Source: Asaia lannensis NBRC 102526 (GTDB lineage Bacteria > Pseudomonadota > Alphaproteobacteria > Acetobacterales > Acetobacteraceae). Taken from it: 64,000 bases of DNA. A program made the position numbers and the translations under genes. How positions within the stretch are numbered: position 1 is the first letter of the stretch; each line of letters begins with the position of its first letter. The notes under the pieces are model-generated. The model was not told where the DNA came from and ran no database searches. It was given only the letters and a program-made list of their open reading frames with translations. Shown piece after piece: positions 24,793-33,432 of the stretch. Location: assembly GCF_024054035.1 (NCBI RefSeq), contig NZ_JAMXQU010000006.1:107916-171915 (forward strand). The letters run 5' to 3'.

Positions 24793-25938
24793 ATGACCGA
24801 TTTTGAAAAACCCGCCAATGAGGAAGACCAGCGCAGGATTCTCGAGACCCTGCGACTGGTCAAGGATGAGGCTGGCACCTCGAACGTTCTGAGCTTTGCC
24901 TCGCTTGAAGGCGTGGCCGTGCGTGACGGTCACGCTCATGTCTCGCTCGCCACATCGCGTGAGGACGCCGCACGTATCGAGCCCATGCGCCCGCGTGCCG
25001 AAGCTGCACTGGCCAACCTGCCCGGTATTTCGCGCGCCACGATTATTCTTACCGCCCATCGTGCGCCCGGCAAGGCTGCCCCCCAGCCTCAGGGGCATCG
25101 CCCCTTCCAGCTGGAGCAGCCTGCAAACAGCCCTGGTCATCCGCAGCCAACCCGCCCCGATGGCAAGGCGCTCCCCCAGGTGCGGGCCATTATCGCCGTT
25201 GCCTCGGGCAAGGGGGGTGTTGGGAAATCGACCACGGCCGTCAATCTTGCTGCGGGTCTGGCCAAGCTCGGCCTGCGCACCGGCATGCTCGATGCCGATA
25301 TCTATGGTCCTTCGCTCCCGCGTATGCTCGGCCACTCAGCAAAGCCCGCGCTCGAAAACGGCAAGATCATCCCCGTCGAGGCCTGGGGCATGCACGCCAT
25401 GTCCATCGGATTCCTGGTGGATGAGCAGCAGGCCATGATCTGGCGCGGCCCCATGGTCATGGGGGCGATCGGCCAGTTTCTCGGCGATGTCGCATGGCCC
25501 GCCCTCGATGTGCTCGTAATCGACATGCCGCCCGGCACGGGCGACGCCCAGCTGACCATCGCCCAGAAGCTCAGCCTGCGCGGTGCCGTGATCGTGTCCA
25601 CGCCTCAGGATATTGCGCTACTGGACGCCCGTCGCGGTCTGACCATGTTCGAACGCATGAACGTGCCGCTTCTCGGCGTGGTCGAGAACATGTCCTATTT
25701 CTGCTGTCCCAACTGCAACCATCGCACCGAGCTTTTCGGTCATGGCGGGGCTCGCGCCGAAGCCGAAAAAGCCAATGTGCCGTTTCTGGGCGAAATCCCC
25801 CTGCTAGCCGATATCCGCATGAGTGCGGATGCAGGAACGCCGATTATTCTTTCAGCGCCTGAAAGCGAGGCCGCGCAGGCCTATACACGTCTCGCGCGCG
25901 CCGTGGCCGACAGCCTGCGTCTGGAGCCAGGCGCATGA
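24793..25938 (+). CDS. mrp: Mrp/ApbC family iron-sulfur cluster carrier ATPase
   Basis: This 381-residue protein has an N-terminal MIP18-like domain (about 8-92) and a Pro/Gln-rich linker (about 95-125). The P-loop domain has the deviant Walker A ASGKGGVGKSTTAVNL, DADIYGPSLPRMLG, IDMPPGTGDAQLT and the cluster-binding CxxC in YFCCPNCNHRTELFG. It binds and hands [4Fe-4S] clusters to client proteins in the cytoplasm. The 3' end overlaps the start of a small lipoprotein gene (ATGA), which suggests translational coupling. Confidence 0.94.
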   Translation: MTDFEKPANEEDQRRILETLRLVKDEAGTSNVLSFASLEGVAVRDGHAHVSLATSREDAARIEPMRPRAEAALANLPGISRATIILTAHRAPGKAAPQPQGHRPFQLEQPANSPGHPQPTRPDGKALPQVRAIIAVASGKGGVGKSTTAVNLAAGLAKLGLRTGMLDADIYGPSLPRMLGHSAKPALENGKIIPVEAWGMHAMSIGFLVDEQQAMIWRGPMVMGAIGQFLGDVAWPALDVLVIDMPPGTGDAQLTIAQKLSLRGAVIVSTPQDIALLDARRGLTMFERMNVPLLGVVENMSYFCCPNCNHRTELFGHGGARAEAEKANVPFLGEIPLLADIRMSADAGTPIILSAPESEAAQAYTRLARAVADSLRLEPGA

Positions 25939-26105
25939 ACCGCCTGATCCTTGCCGCGCTGGTCATGGGGATGACGCTTGCCGGCTGCGGCCCACGCAAG
26001 GTTGCCCATCATGGTTATGCTGCCGATGGTTATGGCGTGATCGACAACTCACCCCATCTGCCCCCGCCGGACACACTCTGGCAGCACGCCGCTCCTGCGC
26101 ATTGA
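25935..26105 (+). CDS. Very small lipoprotein of unknown function
   Basis: This 56-residue protein starts MNRLILAALVMGMTLAGCGP, a short lipoprotein signal peptide with lipobox LAGC and Cys18 as the modified residue. The remaining 38 residues are rich in His, Pro and Gly with no recognisable domain. Its ATG overlaps the mrp stop in ATGA. The clear lipobox and coupling make it a probable real gene. It resembles other tiny lipoproteins that can be outer membrane anchored, but no function can be assigned. Confidence 0.7.
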   Translation: MNRLILAALVMGMTLAGCGPRKVAHHGYAADGYGVIDNSPHLPPPDTLWQHAAPAH

Positions 26106-26110
26106 AGCCG

Positions 26111-26160
26111 GGATCGAAGGGGCTTGCCCCTTCGCGGGTGCAGGGCTGAGCCCTGCGGGA
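26111..26160. repeat. Dispersed intergenic two-hairpin repeat, copy 2
   Basis: GGATCGAAGGGGCTTGCCCC followed by TTCGCGGGTG and GCAGGGCTGAGCCCTGC forms two adjacent perfect hairpins, GAAGGGGC/GCCCCTTC and GCAGGGC/GCCCTGC. It is the best-formed copy of the family and sits between convergent genes. Confidence 0.75.
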
Positions 26161-26186
26161 GCATTTCCTGTCAGTAGATGGCCGGT

Positions 26187-26858
26187 TTAGTGGGTGGTTG
26201 GTGCGGCTGAAGAGCTGGCCGGGGCCTGAACGCCGGTTTTCTCGGTTACGGAAACATCGCCGTTGACAGTGCGGTTCAGCACGGAGAACGAAACGGCATC
26301 CATGGTGGTGACGTCGACTTCGTCGCCCATTTTCAGACTGTTCAGCAGGGGCAGGAGTGCCTTCTGGCGGACGGTTATGGTGCGGGTGATATCGGCGTGA
26401 TCGATGATCGTCACCTTGTGGGCGGCGGCATCGACAGCGACAACCTTCACGCGCTGACGCTGGAACGAGACGAGCGTGCCGTGAGGATGGCGGCGCGCAT
26501 AGCCCTTGGCCGAGGATACCGTCGATTCAGGTAAGGGTGTGCCCGGTGCAGCGAGATCGGCCGCGAGTGTCTGGAAAAAACGGACAGCGATACGGTCGCC
26601 TTCCTCAAGGTGAGGCAGGTTCTTTGCATCTTTGGGAATGGTCAGGTTGAGAAGTCCGCCCTTCTGGTCGCGCAGAAGGAGGGTATGTGTTTCCGCGTCG
26701 ATCGTCTCGACCGTGGCGGTCATGGTCTGGTTGCCCGTGATGACAGCCTGTGCAGCAGCGGAGGGCGCATGAAGCACGGCCGCAGGCGCTGCGAGAAGAA
26801 GGGCAGTCAATGCAGGGCGCAGCAGACGGCGTGTCGTGCGCAATGTCCTCAAAACCAT
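26187..26858 (-). CDS. Exported protein of unknown function
   Basis: This 223-residue protein has an N-terminal signal sequence with an Arg-rich start and a hydrophobic Ala/Leu core, with cleavage near AAA-QA. The mature part consists of two similar beta-rich halves. Each has a pattern like TxTVETIDAETHTLLLRDQKG or VKVVAVDAAAHKVTIIDHADI followed by a G-D-x-V/I strand (LEEGDRIAVRF, LKMGDEVDVTT), suggestive of duplicated small barrels. The tail is Ser/Ala/Pro-rich. No family is recognised. It is divergent from the TonB receptor gene. Confidence 0.65.
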   Translation of the reverse strand: MVLRTLRTTRRLLRPALTALLLAAPAAVLHAPSAAAQAVITGNQTMTATVETIDAETHTLLLRDQKGGLLNLTIPKDAKNLPHLEEGDRIAVRFFQTLAADLAAPGTPLPESTVSSAKGYARRHPHGTLVSFQRQRVKVVAVDAAAHKVTIIDHADITRTITVRQKALLPLLNSLKMGDEVDVTTMDAVSFSVLNRTVNGDVSVTEKTGVQAPASSSAAPTTH

Positions 26859-26900
26859 GGGAGCGTTCTTGTCCTTCTTGGGTGTCAGTCAGGGCGATAG

Positions 26901-26940
26901 GATCGTCTCTCCCGTCTCGATACGGGGGAGCCGGACGATC
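26901..26940. promoter_or_regulatory. Long imperfect hairpin in the spacer between divergent genes
   Basis: GATCGTC (26901-26907) pairs with GACGATC (26934-26940). The inner CTCCCGT (26909-26915) pairs with ACGGG..AG (26922-26930) with a small bulge, leaving a 6-base loop. It has no T-run and lies 42 bp from the exported-protein start and 150 bp from the TonB receptor start, so it could be an operator or leader element. Confidence 0.4.
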
Positions 26941-27090
26941 TCAGGCTGCCCTATGTTGCCGCTTCTGAAAAGGGGCTGCGTGACGGGGAGCAACCGTTAT
27001 GCCCGATGGGTGAGGACGCAGGATGACCGGCATCGGTGCAAGCGCCATTCCCGTGATGACACTACGCTCGTTTTGCGAGGATAACGGGGT

Positions 27091-29280
27091 ATGACGCGCC
27101 GTTTTCCAGCTCTGTCTTTCCCTTGCGGTTTTGTACTCGCATTCATGCCTGCCTGCGGTTCCGTCTGGGCTGCACAGGCAGACAGTCTGCCGCCCGCATT
27201 GCAGAAAGCGCCTTTGCGGCATGAAGAAAATGTGACCGTGCGCGGCCGGCAGGCAGCGGGACTGGCTGCGGATTATCTGCGCTCTGCTGCGACACTCGGC
27301 CCACTTGGAACACGATCCATTCTGGAGACGCCGTTCTCGGTCATGACCGTCCCTCGTGACGCGATCGTGAACCAGCAGGCGCGGAATGTGAACGACCTGA
27401 CGCAGTTCCTGCCCTCGGTTCAGCTTGAAATGAGGGGAGACCCCAATACCAGTCGTCCGCAATCGCGTGGGTTCGAGGCCGATGTCATTGCCAACTCCCG
27501 TATGGACGGGCTGAACATGGTCATCACGACCCCCTATGCGGCTGAGATGTTCGACTCGCTTCAGGTGCTTAATGGACTTTCCGGCGCGTTATACGGGCCG
27601 CAGAACCCGGCAGGCACATTCGATTATACGCTCAACCGGCCAACGGACCGACAACAGGAGCATCTCGTTCTGGGGGTGGATGCCACGGGCGCCCCCCTGG
27701 AATCGCTCGATGTTGCCGGACGGACAGGCGGTGGGAAGTGGTTCGGCTATCGTGTGACGATGCTCAACCAGTCAGGCACCAGCTACGCGCCGGGAACGCA
27801 TCTGAGGCGCGGGATGATCGTCGGGGCGTTCGATATCAGGCTTGATGACAGGACACAGATCCAGATCGATGCCAGCCAGTACAGCTATGCCCAGCGTGGC
27901 TATGCGGGAGGGTTTACCTTTCCAACCGGCCTTGTCTTGCCCAGGGCGCCCGATCTGTCACGGCAGGGCTATGGGCAGAGATTTGCCGGATATAATGCGT
28001 CAACCGATACGGCGCTGATGAAAATCGTGCATCGCTTCGATGCAGACTGGTCGCTGACACTGGGCGGGCTTTATCAGGATGCGGGACGCAACGTGTTCGG
28101 TGTGACCAATGCGTTGCTGGATGCGGCAGGACGGTACCGGACCACGATTACAGCAGCGACGACCGCCAATGATTTCAGGGTCTGGTCCAATCTGGCCTAT
28201 GTGAACGGACGGTTTCGCACCTGGCATTTCGACCATCGGGTCGTGCTCGGCTCGAACGGCTACAGCATGGGAAACTTCAATCCGACTGCAGGCGCCAGCA
28301 CTGTTCTGGGAACGGCCAGTCTTGGCGCGCCTGTCGTCTATACCGGCACACAGCCCTATTTTTCGGGGCGCTACCGCTCTGCATCGATCCTGACCCAGTC
28401 CCTGCTGGCTGGCGATACGATTGCGCTCACGCGTCATGTCTCGGTGATGGGAACTCTGGGCTGGAGCTGGCTCGATACCATGAGCACTAGCAAGGCAGGG
28501 GTGACGACGGGTGCGTATCATGCCTCTGGCCTGTTCACCCCCATGACGAGCCTGATCTATCGTCCCGGCGCGCGTACCAGTCTCTACGCCACCTGGGGAC
28601 AGGCCGTTCAGGCTGGACCCGTCGCACCGGCTTCCAGCCTGAATGCGAACGATGTTCTCGCGCCGCTCCGGTCGGAGGAATATGAGGTGGGCGCAAAGTA
28701 TCGCCCTTCACGGGGATTGATGCTGAGTGTGGCGGCTTTTCGTATGACGCGCGATTTTGCTTTCACCGATCCGGCAAGCGGCCTGTTTCGTGAGGCTGGC
28801 GTTCAGCGCAATTACGGTATTGAAGGGCAGATTGCAGGGCGGTTGAACGACGCCCTGAGTGCGATAGGCGGTATGACCTGGCTCGATGCCCAGACAGGCA
28901 ATACGGGTTCGTCCCTGACGTCGCACAAGCAGGTCGTCGGGGTGGCGCCGGTCCAGGCCAGCATGCTGCTCGATTATCACCCGCAATGGATGCGCGGTGC
29001 GGCGGTCAATGCCAGCTTTCATGTTGTGGGGCGGCGTGCTGCCGATAATGAGAACCGCAGTTTTGCAGCGTCTTTTACGACACTGGATCTGGGTGCGCGT
29101 TACGGGTTTCATGTGTATCGCACGCCAATGGTTCTGCGCTTTGGCGTGACCAATGTCACGAACGTGCAGTACTGGGCGTCTGTGTATCCCAGCTCGATCG
29201 ACGGGGGGACGAACGCGACCAATTCAGCGGTGGCGGGCCTGCCCAGAAGCTTTCACGCGACGACCGAAATCGACTTCTGA
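27091..29280 (+). CDS. TonB-dependent siderophore-type outer membrane receptor
   Basis: This 729-residue protein has a signal peptide (cleavage near VWA-AQ) and a TonB-box-like stretch (ENVTVRGR). The plug domain (about 75-190) has LETPFSVMTVPRDAI, LTQFLPSV, SRGFEAD and the end ALYGPQNPAGTFDYTLNRPT. A long beta-barrel ends in the aromatic-type C-terminus HATTEIDF. The LNGLSGALYG and NPAG patterns are those of ferric-siderophore receptors. The substrate is unknown. No siderophore gene or FecIR-type regulator is adjacent. The last 28 bases overlap the end of the convergent acyltransferase gene. Confidence 0.88.
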   Translation: MTRRFPALSFPCGFVLAFMPACGSVWAAQADSLPPALQKAPLRHEENVTVRGRQAAGLAADYLRSAATLGPLGTRSILETPFSVMTVPRDAIVNQQARNVNDLTQFLPSVQLEMRGDPNTSRPQSRGFEADVIANSRMDGLNMVITTPYAAEMFDSLQVLNGLSGALYGPQNPAGTFDYTLNRPTDRQQEHLVLGVDATGAPLESLDVAGRTGGGKWFGYRVTMLNQSGTSYAPGTHLRRGMIVGAFDIRLDDRTQIQIDASQYSYAQRGYAGGFTFPTGLVLPRAPDLSRQGYGQRFAGYNASTDTALMKIVHRFDADWSLTLGGLYQDAGRNVFGVTNALLDAAGRYRTTITAATTANDFRVWSNLAYVNGRFRTWHFDHRVVLGSNGYSMGNFNPTAGASTVLGTASLGAPVVYTGTQPYFSGRYRSASILTQSLLAGDTIALTRHVSVMGTLGWSWLDTMSTSKAGVTTGAYHASGLFTPMTSLIYRPGARTSLYATWGQAVQAGPVAPASSLNANDVLAPLRSEEYEVGAKYRPSRGLMLSVAAFRMTRDFAFTDPASGLFREAGVQRNYGIEGQIAGRLNDALSAIGGMTWLDAQTGNTGSSLTSHKQVVGVAPVQASMLLDYHPQWMRGAAVNASFHVVGRRAADNENRSFAASFTTLDLGARYGFHVYRTPMVLRFGVTNVTNVQYWASVYPSSIDGGTNATNSAVAGLPRSFHATTEIDF

Positions 29281-30242
29281 TCGGTTTCGCATTCCGGCTG
29301 ATCGACCGGCGCGTGCCAGCCTTTTACCGTTTCATCATTCTGCCTGAGAGCCGCAGCCCCGTGCGCCACTGCGGCCCATGCCGCGTTGGCCAGCGCCTTG
29401 CGGCTGGGGAAGTTTTCGGGGGCGAGGGGTGGGTGCAACAAAATCGTGGCGCGCTTGTTGCGTCTCTTGAGGAACTGCCAGACATGCGGGCCGAGATCCA
29501 TATCGCCATACCAGGCAAAAATGGCGCGTCGGGTGCGATGAACGGGCAGGCCTTCAAGCCGGTCATAAACCAGCGAGATGGGCTGGATGAGTGGTGTCAG
29601 CCCTGGTGGGTATGATGGCATGTCGACAGGGGGCGCGTTTTTCGGCAGGCGTGGCAGCTTGGCGATGGCGAAGAATGTCGACATGAAAGGCAGCACGCGC
29701 GATCCGTCCGACGACGTTCCCTCAGGGAACAGGATCAGGTTATCGCCGGTTGCGAGGCGGGTGATCATCTCGTCGCGCTCGCGCCCTGTCGTGCTTCTGT
29801 TGCGACTGACGAATATGGTCCGACCGATTTTGGAGACCAGCCCCATGATAGGCCAGCGTTCGATATCGCCCTTGGCAACGAAAACGGAATAGATCTTGGT
29901 CCCGAGGACGGGAATATCGAGCCAGGATGAGTGATTGGCGACATAGATCACCGGACGCTCGCCACGATCGCGTCCTTTCTGGCCGCCCACAGTGCCGACC
30001 GGTTCGCCGATTACCTTGATATCCAGATCGAGCAGTTTGCACAGCACGCCCCAGATAACGCGGGTCCAGCGTATTTTCAGCACGCCCGGAATGGGGAGGA
30101 GCAGGGCTTCGAAACCGACCGAAAGAGGTACCCAGACGACGACCCCAGCGAGACGCAGGCAGGCCTGCAGTGCCTCGACTCTCTGCCCCAGGCGGCCCGG
30201 CCCCGGATCGATGGTGTCCCGATCGAGAACAGGTCGCGTCAT
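29253..30242 (-). CDS. plsC: 1-acyl-sn-glycerol-3-phosphate acyltransferase family protein
   Basis: This 329-residue protein carries the PlsC signatures NHSSWLDIPV (HxxxxD) and LFPEGTSSDG, which bind and act on the glycerolipid and acyl donor. A hydrophobic N-terminal region (about 30-60) would anchor it in the inner membrane. It is longer than typical PlsC at the C-terminus, so it may be a lyso-ornithine-lipid-type or other acyltransferase. The ATG at 30240-30242 is chosen because homology starts near it, although the frame is open to 30413. The 3' end overlaps that of the TonB receptor by 28 bases. Confidence 0.82.
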   Translation of the reverse strand: MTRPVLDRDTIDPGPGRLGQRVEALQACLRLAGVVVWVPLSVGFEALLLPIPGVLKIRWTRVIWGVLCKLLDLDIKVIGEPVGTVGGQKGRDRGERPVIYVANHSSWLDIPVLGTKIYSVFVAKGDIERWPIMGLVSKIGRTIFVSRNRSTTGRERDEMITRLATGDNLILFPEGTSSDGSRVLPFMSTFFAIAKLPRLPKNAPPVDMPSYPPGLTPLIQPISLVYDRLEGLPVHRTRRAIFAWYGDMDLGPHVWQFLKRRNKRATILLHPPLAPENFPSRKALANAAWAAVAHGAAALRQNDETVKGWHAPVDQPECETDQKSISVVA

Positions 30243-30466
30243 CTGACGCGCAGTCCCGTTCTTCTGGCGAGAAGGGTCTCGACGCGAGACCAGTCCGGCG
30301 AGCCGGTTTCGGAGGCGATCTGCACACATGACCTGTTCAATACTGTCACCGGGCAAATGTGACAATCTGTCGACCGACTTCTTCTTGTCCGTAAATGTTT
30401 CTGAAAACAGCACCTGTGCTTACGGGATGGTGCGGGTAGACGCAGTATTGAGGCGCATCCACAGGC

Positions 30467-30484
30467 ATGTTTCACGTGAAACAT
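30467..30484. other. parS centromere site (perfect palindrome)
   Basis: ATGTTTCACGTGAAACAT is a perfect 18-bp palindrome that contains the full bacterial consensus parS TGTTTCACGTGAAACA at 30468-30483. It lies between the acyltransferase and hdeD, about 11 kb from parB. ParB would bind here. Confidence 0.92.
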
Positions 30485-30593
30485 CGCAGTGGCTCATGAG
30501 GGTGCGAAAGAAGGTAACGCATTGTTAACAACCCAATAATGCGCCTGCCGCGTCTCTGATGCGTAGAGACTGAAAAGAAAGGAAGAAAGCACT

Positions 30594-31163
30594 ATGTCTG
30601 GCTTTAACCCCATACCCGGAATGCCCCCCATGAGCACCAAGCTCAAGCCGAACTGGTTTATCGGGATTGGCATTGTCCTGCTCGTTCTCGGGGCTGTGGC
30701 TCTGGTTGACGCGATCGTCGCGACTCTCGCGAGCGTGGTGGTTCTCGGGATGCTGCTGATCTTTTCGGGCGGGGCATATCTGGCGCAGAGTTTTGCGCAT
30801 CGCGATGTGCCCGGATCACGCTTCTGGATGACCGCTCTCATGGGTCTTCTCTATGGCGTGAGCGGTATTCTGCTGATTCAGGAGCCGATTACGGGGTCGT
30901 TCTTTCTGACGGCGTTTATGGCGGGATGTCTTATGGCGTCAGGCGTCATGCGCGGCATCTGGGCGATGGGTAATCGCGATGTGCCCAATTGGTGGACCCT
31001 GGTGCTCAGCGCTGTCGTGTCGCTGCTGACGGGTATTTTTATCTTCGTTACGCTGCCCTGGTCCGGTCTTTGGCTGATCGGCACGTTTATCGGGGTCGAA
31101 CTGATTTTCGGTGGCGTGTCTGCAATCTCGTTCGGCTCTGCGCTCAAACACAACACACGCTGA
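30594..31163 (+). CDS. HdeD-like (DUF308) membrane protein, acid resistance family
   Basis: This 189-residue protein has six predicted membrane helices in three pairs and the repeated DUF308 pattern (IGIGIVLLVLGAVALVDA, LLYGVSGILLIQEPITG, LLTGIFIFVTLPWSGLWLIGTFIGVELIFGGVS). HdeD of E. coli supports acid resistance at high cell density, which fits an acid-producing bacterium, although the molecular function is unclear. AAGGAAG lies 8 bases before the ATG. A strong terminator follows, so it is monocistronic. Confidence 0.85.
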   Translation: MSGFNPIPGMPPMSTKLKPNWFIGIGIVLLVLGAVALVDAIVATLASVVVLGMLLIFSGGAYLAQSFAHRDVPGSRFWMTALMGLLYGVSGILLIQEPITGSFFLTAFMAGCLMASGVMRGIWAMGNRDVPNWWTLVLSAVVSLLTGIFIFVTLPWSGLWLIGTFIGVELIFGGVSAISFGSALKHNTR

Positions 31164-31188
31164 ACCTTCAGAAGCCTTTAAAAACCGG

Positions 31189-31226
31189 AAAGCCACGTTG
31201 AACCCGGTTCAACGTGGCTTTTTTAT
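31189..31226 (+). terminator. Rho-independent terminator after hdeD
   Basis: AAGCCACGTTGAACC (31190-31204) and GGTTCAACGTGGCTT (31206-31220) form a long perfect stem followed by TTTTATTT. It lies about 26 bases after the stop codon. The opposite strand has weaker T content, so it mainly serves hdeD. Confidence 0.93.
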
Positions 31227-31269
31227 TTCGGTGCAGATTTCAGGATCTGTGTCGGGTCCGGTCCTATTG

Positions 31270-32085
31270 TCAGGCTCCACGCACGGCGCGTGCGATGGTC
31301 GAGAGCTGCTCCAGTACGGCTGGCACCGTAGAGGCTGTGGCCTTGCCATTGTCGAGCGTCTCGGCAAGCGTGGCGATCAGGGCTGAGGCCACGACAGCTG
31401 CATCGCCCACAGAAGCCGCCTGCTTCGCCTGTTCGGGTGTGCGAATGCCAAAGCCTATGGCAACAGGCAGATGGCTGACAGCCCGGATGCGTGGCAGGGC
31501 TGCTGACAGTTCGTCATTGCTGGCCGTGCGCGTGCCGGTAATGCCGGTGATGCTGACATAATAGATAAAGCCCGAGGCGGTATCGAGCAGATAGGGTAGA
31601 CGTGCATCCGGCGTGTTCGGGGCAATCAGCTGAATGAGGTCAAGGCCGCAGCGCTGTGCATCATCGGCCAGCAGATCGCTTTCTTCCTTGGGGAGGTCGA
31701 CAATGATCAGCCCATCGACGCCGGCTTGTGCTGCATCGGTACAGAAGCGGGCAGGGCCGTAGCTATCGATCGGATTGAGATAGCCCATCAGGATGATGGG
31801 TGTCTCGTTATCGCCCTCACGAAAAGCGCGCACCATGTCGAGCACGCCTGCCAGTGTGGCACCGGCCGTCAGGCCGCGTCTGGCTGCAGCCTGAATGGTC
31901 GGGCCATCGGCAGAAGGATCGGAAAAGGGAACGCCGATCTCGATCAGGTCCGCACCGGCTTCGGGCATGCCTTTCAGCAGTGCGAGCGAAGTCTCGAGAT
32001 CGGGGTCGAATGCCTGAAGATACGGAATGAGTGCCCCGCGCCCCTCGGATTTGAGGGCGTCGAAACGGGCCTTGATACGACTCAC
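31270..32085 (-). CDS. trpA: Tryptophan synthase alpha chain
   Basis: This 271-residue subunit cleaves indole-3-glycerol phosphate to indole and glyceraldehyde 3-phosphate. Signatures are [33 protein letters not shown] (catalytic Glu), [31 protein letters not shown] and [13 protein letters not shown]. The start is GTG at 32083-32085. It overlaps the trpB stop in GTGA, so translation is coupled to trpB, as suits the alpha2-beta2 complex. The frame is open upstream inside trpB, but that extension is not homologous. Confidence 0.95.
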   Translation of the reverse strand: MSRIKARFDALKSEGRGALIPYLQAFDPDLETSLALLKGMPEAGADLIEIGVPFSDPSADGPTIQAAARRGLTAGATLAGVLDMVRAFREGDNETPIILMGYLNPIDSYGPARFCTDAAQAGVDGLIIVDLPKEESDLLADDAQRCGLDLIQLIAPNTPDARLPYLLDTASGFIYYVSITGITGTRTASNDELSAALPRIRAVSHLPVAIGFGIRTPEQAKQAASVGDAAVVASALIATLAETLDNGKATASTVPAVLEQLSTIARAVRGA

Positions 32086-33308
32086 AGCGCAACTCCCAGA
32101 TGCTCGGCGACAGTAAAGATGTCCTTGTCGCCACGGCCGGACAGGTTGAGAACGATAATCTGATCGGGGGTCATGGACGGCGCGATTTTCATGACCTCTG
32201 CCAGACCATGGGCACATTCCAGCGCAGGAATAATGCCTTCTGTGCGTGTCAGGAGCTGGAACGCATCCAGTGCCTCCTTGTCTGTCACACCGACATATTC
32301 CACGCGACCGATATCGTTCAGCCAGGAATGCTCCGGTCCGATGCCCGGATAATCGAGACCGGCGCTGATCGAATGCGCCTCGGCGATCTGACCGAACTCA
32401 TCCTGAAGCAGATAGGTGCGATTACCATGCAGCACGCCGGAACGTCCACGTGAAATGGAGGCTGCGGTGAGACCGCTATCGAGGCCATGACCTGCGGCCT
32501 CGACGCCGATCATCCTGACGGCGTCGTCATCGAGGAAGGGATGGAACAGGCCCATCGCATTCGAACCGCCACCGATGGCTGCAACCAGAACGTCAGGCAG
32601 ACGACCTTCTGTGGCCAGGATCTGCTCGCGCGTTTCGATGCCGATGATGGACTGGAAATCGCGCACCATTTCCGGATAGGGGTGCGGCCCGGCAACCGTG
32701 CCTACCAGAAAATAGGTGTCATGCACGTTGGCTACCCAGTCGCGCATCGCCTCGTTCATGGCGTCCTTGAGTGTGCCAGACCCTGCCGTGACTGGATGAA
32801 CCTCGGCGCCGAGCAGATGCATGCGAAATACGTTGGGTTTCTGCCGCTCGACATCGACCGCACCCATGTAGATTTTGCATTTCATGCCGAACAGGGCGCA
32901 GACCGTGGCTGTTGCCACGCCATGCTGTCCGGCCCCAGTCTCGGCCACGATGCGTGTCTTGCCCATGCGTCGTGCCAGAAGGATCTGGCCCATCACATTG
33001 TTCAGCTTGTGCGAGCCGGTATGGTTGAGCTCTTCGCGCTTGAGATAGATCTTTGCGCCGCCAAGCTCTTCACTCAGGCGCTTTGCATGCCAGAGCGGGC
33101 TGGGGCGGCCCACATAGTCGCGGAAATAATAATCGAGTTCGCGTCTGAATTCGGGATCGGCCTTGATGGCCTGATAGGCTTCTGTCAGATCCTGCACCAG
33201 AGGCATGAGGGTTTCTGCCACGAACTGACCGCCGAAACTGCCGAAACGACCGCGTTGGTCGGGGCCGTTGCGCAGGCTGTTGGGGCGAGGCGGAACTTCA
33301 GAACTCAT
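32082..33308 (-). CDS. trpB: Tryptophan synthase beta chain
   Basis: This 408-residue PLP enzyme joins indole and serine to tryptophan. Visible are [18 protein letters not shown], the PLP lysine Lys101 in [19 protein letters not shown], the phosphate-binding GGGSNAMG and GRSGVLHG...YLLQDE. The ATG at 33306-33308 has AGGAAA upstream. It is divergent from corA, whose start is 124 bases away. trpA follows with overlap, and no trpF is in the window. Confidence 0.96.
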   Translation of the reverse strand: MSSEVPPRPNSLRNGPDQRGRFGSFGGQFVAETLMPLVQDLTEAYQAIKADPEFRRELDYYFRDYVGRPSPLWHAKRLSEELGGAKIYLKREELNHTGSHKLNNVMGQILLARRMGKTRIVAETGAGQHGVATATVCALFGMKCKIYMGAVDVERQKPNVFRMHLLGAEVHPVTAGSGTLKDAMNEAMRDWVANVHDTYFLVGTVAGPHPYPEMVRDFQSIIGIETREQILATEGRLPDVLVAAIGGGSNAMGLFHPFLDDDAVRMIGVEAAGHGLDSGLTAASISRGRSGVLHGNRTYLLQDEFGQIAEAHSISAGLDYPGIGPEHSWLNDIGRVEYVGVTDKEALDAFQLLTRTEGIIPALECAHGLAEVMKIAPSMTPDQIIVLNLSGRGDKDIFTVAEHLGVAL

Positions 33309-33432
33309 GGCAAATTTCCTGTCAGGGACATGGATCGACACGGCGAGCGGGTTTCTGCGATACCAGAGGGGCGGCGTTGCGTCCATTCTTGTCCCGCAAG
33401 GGAAAGCGTCCGAGCCAAAAAGGAAAAACGAG

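Noticed and set aside
30455..30464. DnaA-box-like GCATCCACA next to the perfect parS
   Set aside because: Two mismatches and only one copy. There is no cluster of boxes or AT-rich unwinding region, so it is not an origin on this evidence.
32444..32459. parS candidate around CCACGTGAAATG in trpB
   Set aside because: Six or so mismatches to the consensus, mainly in the left half-site.
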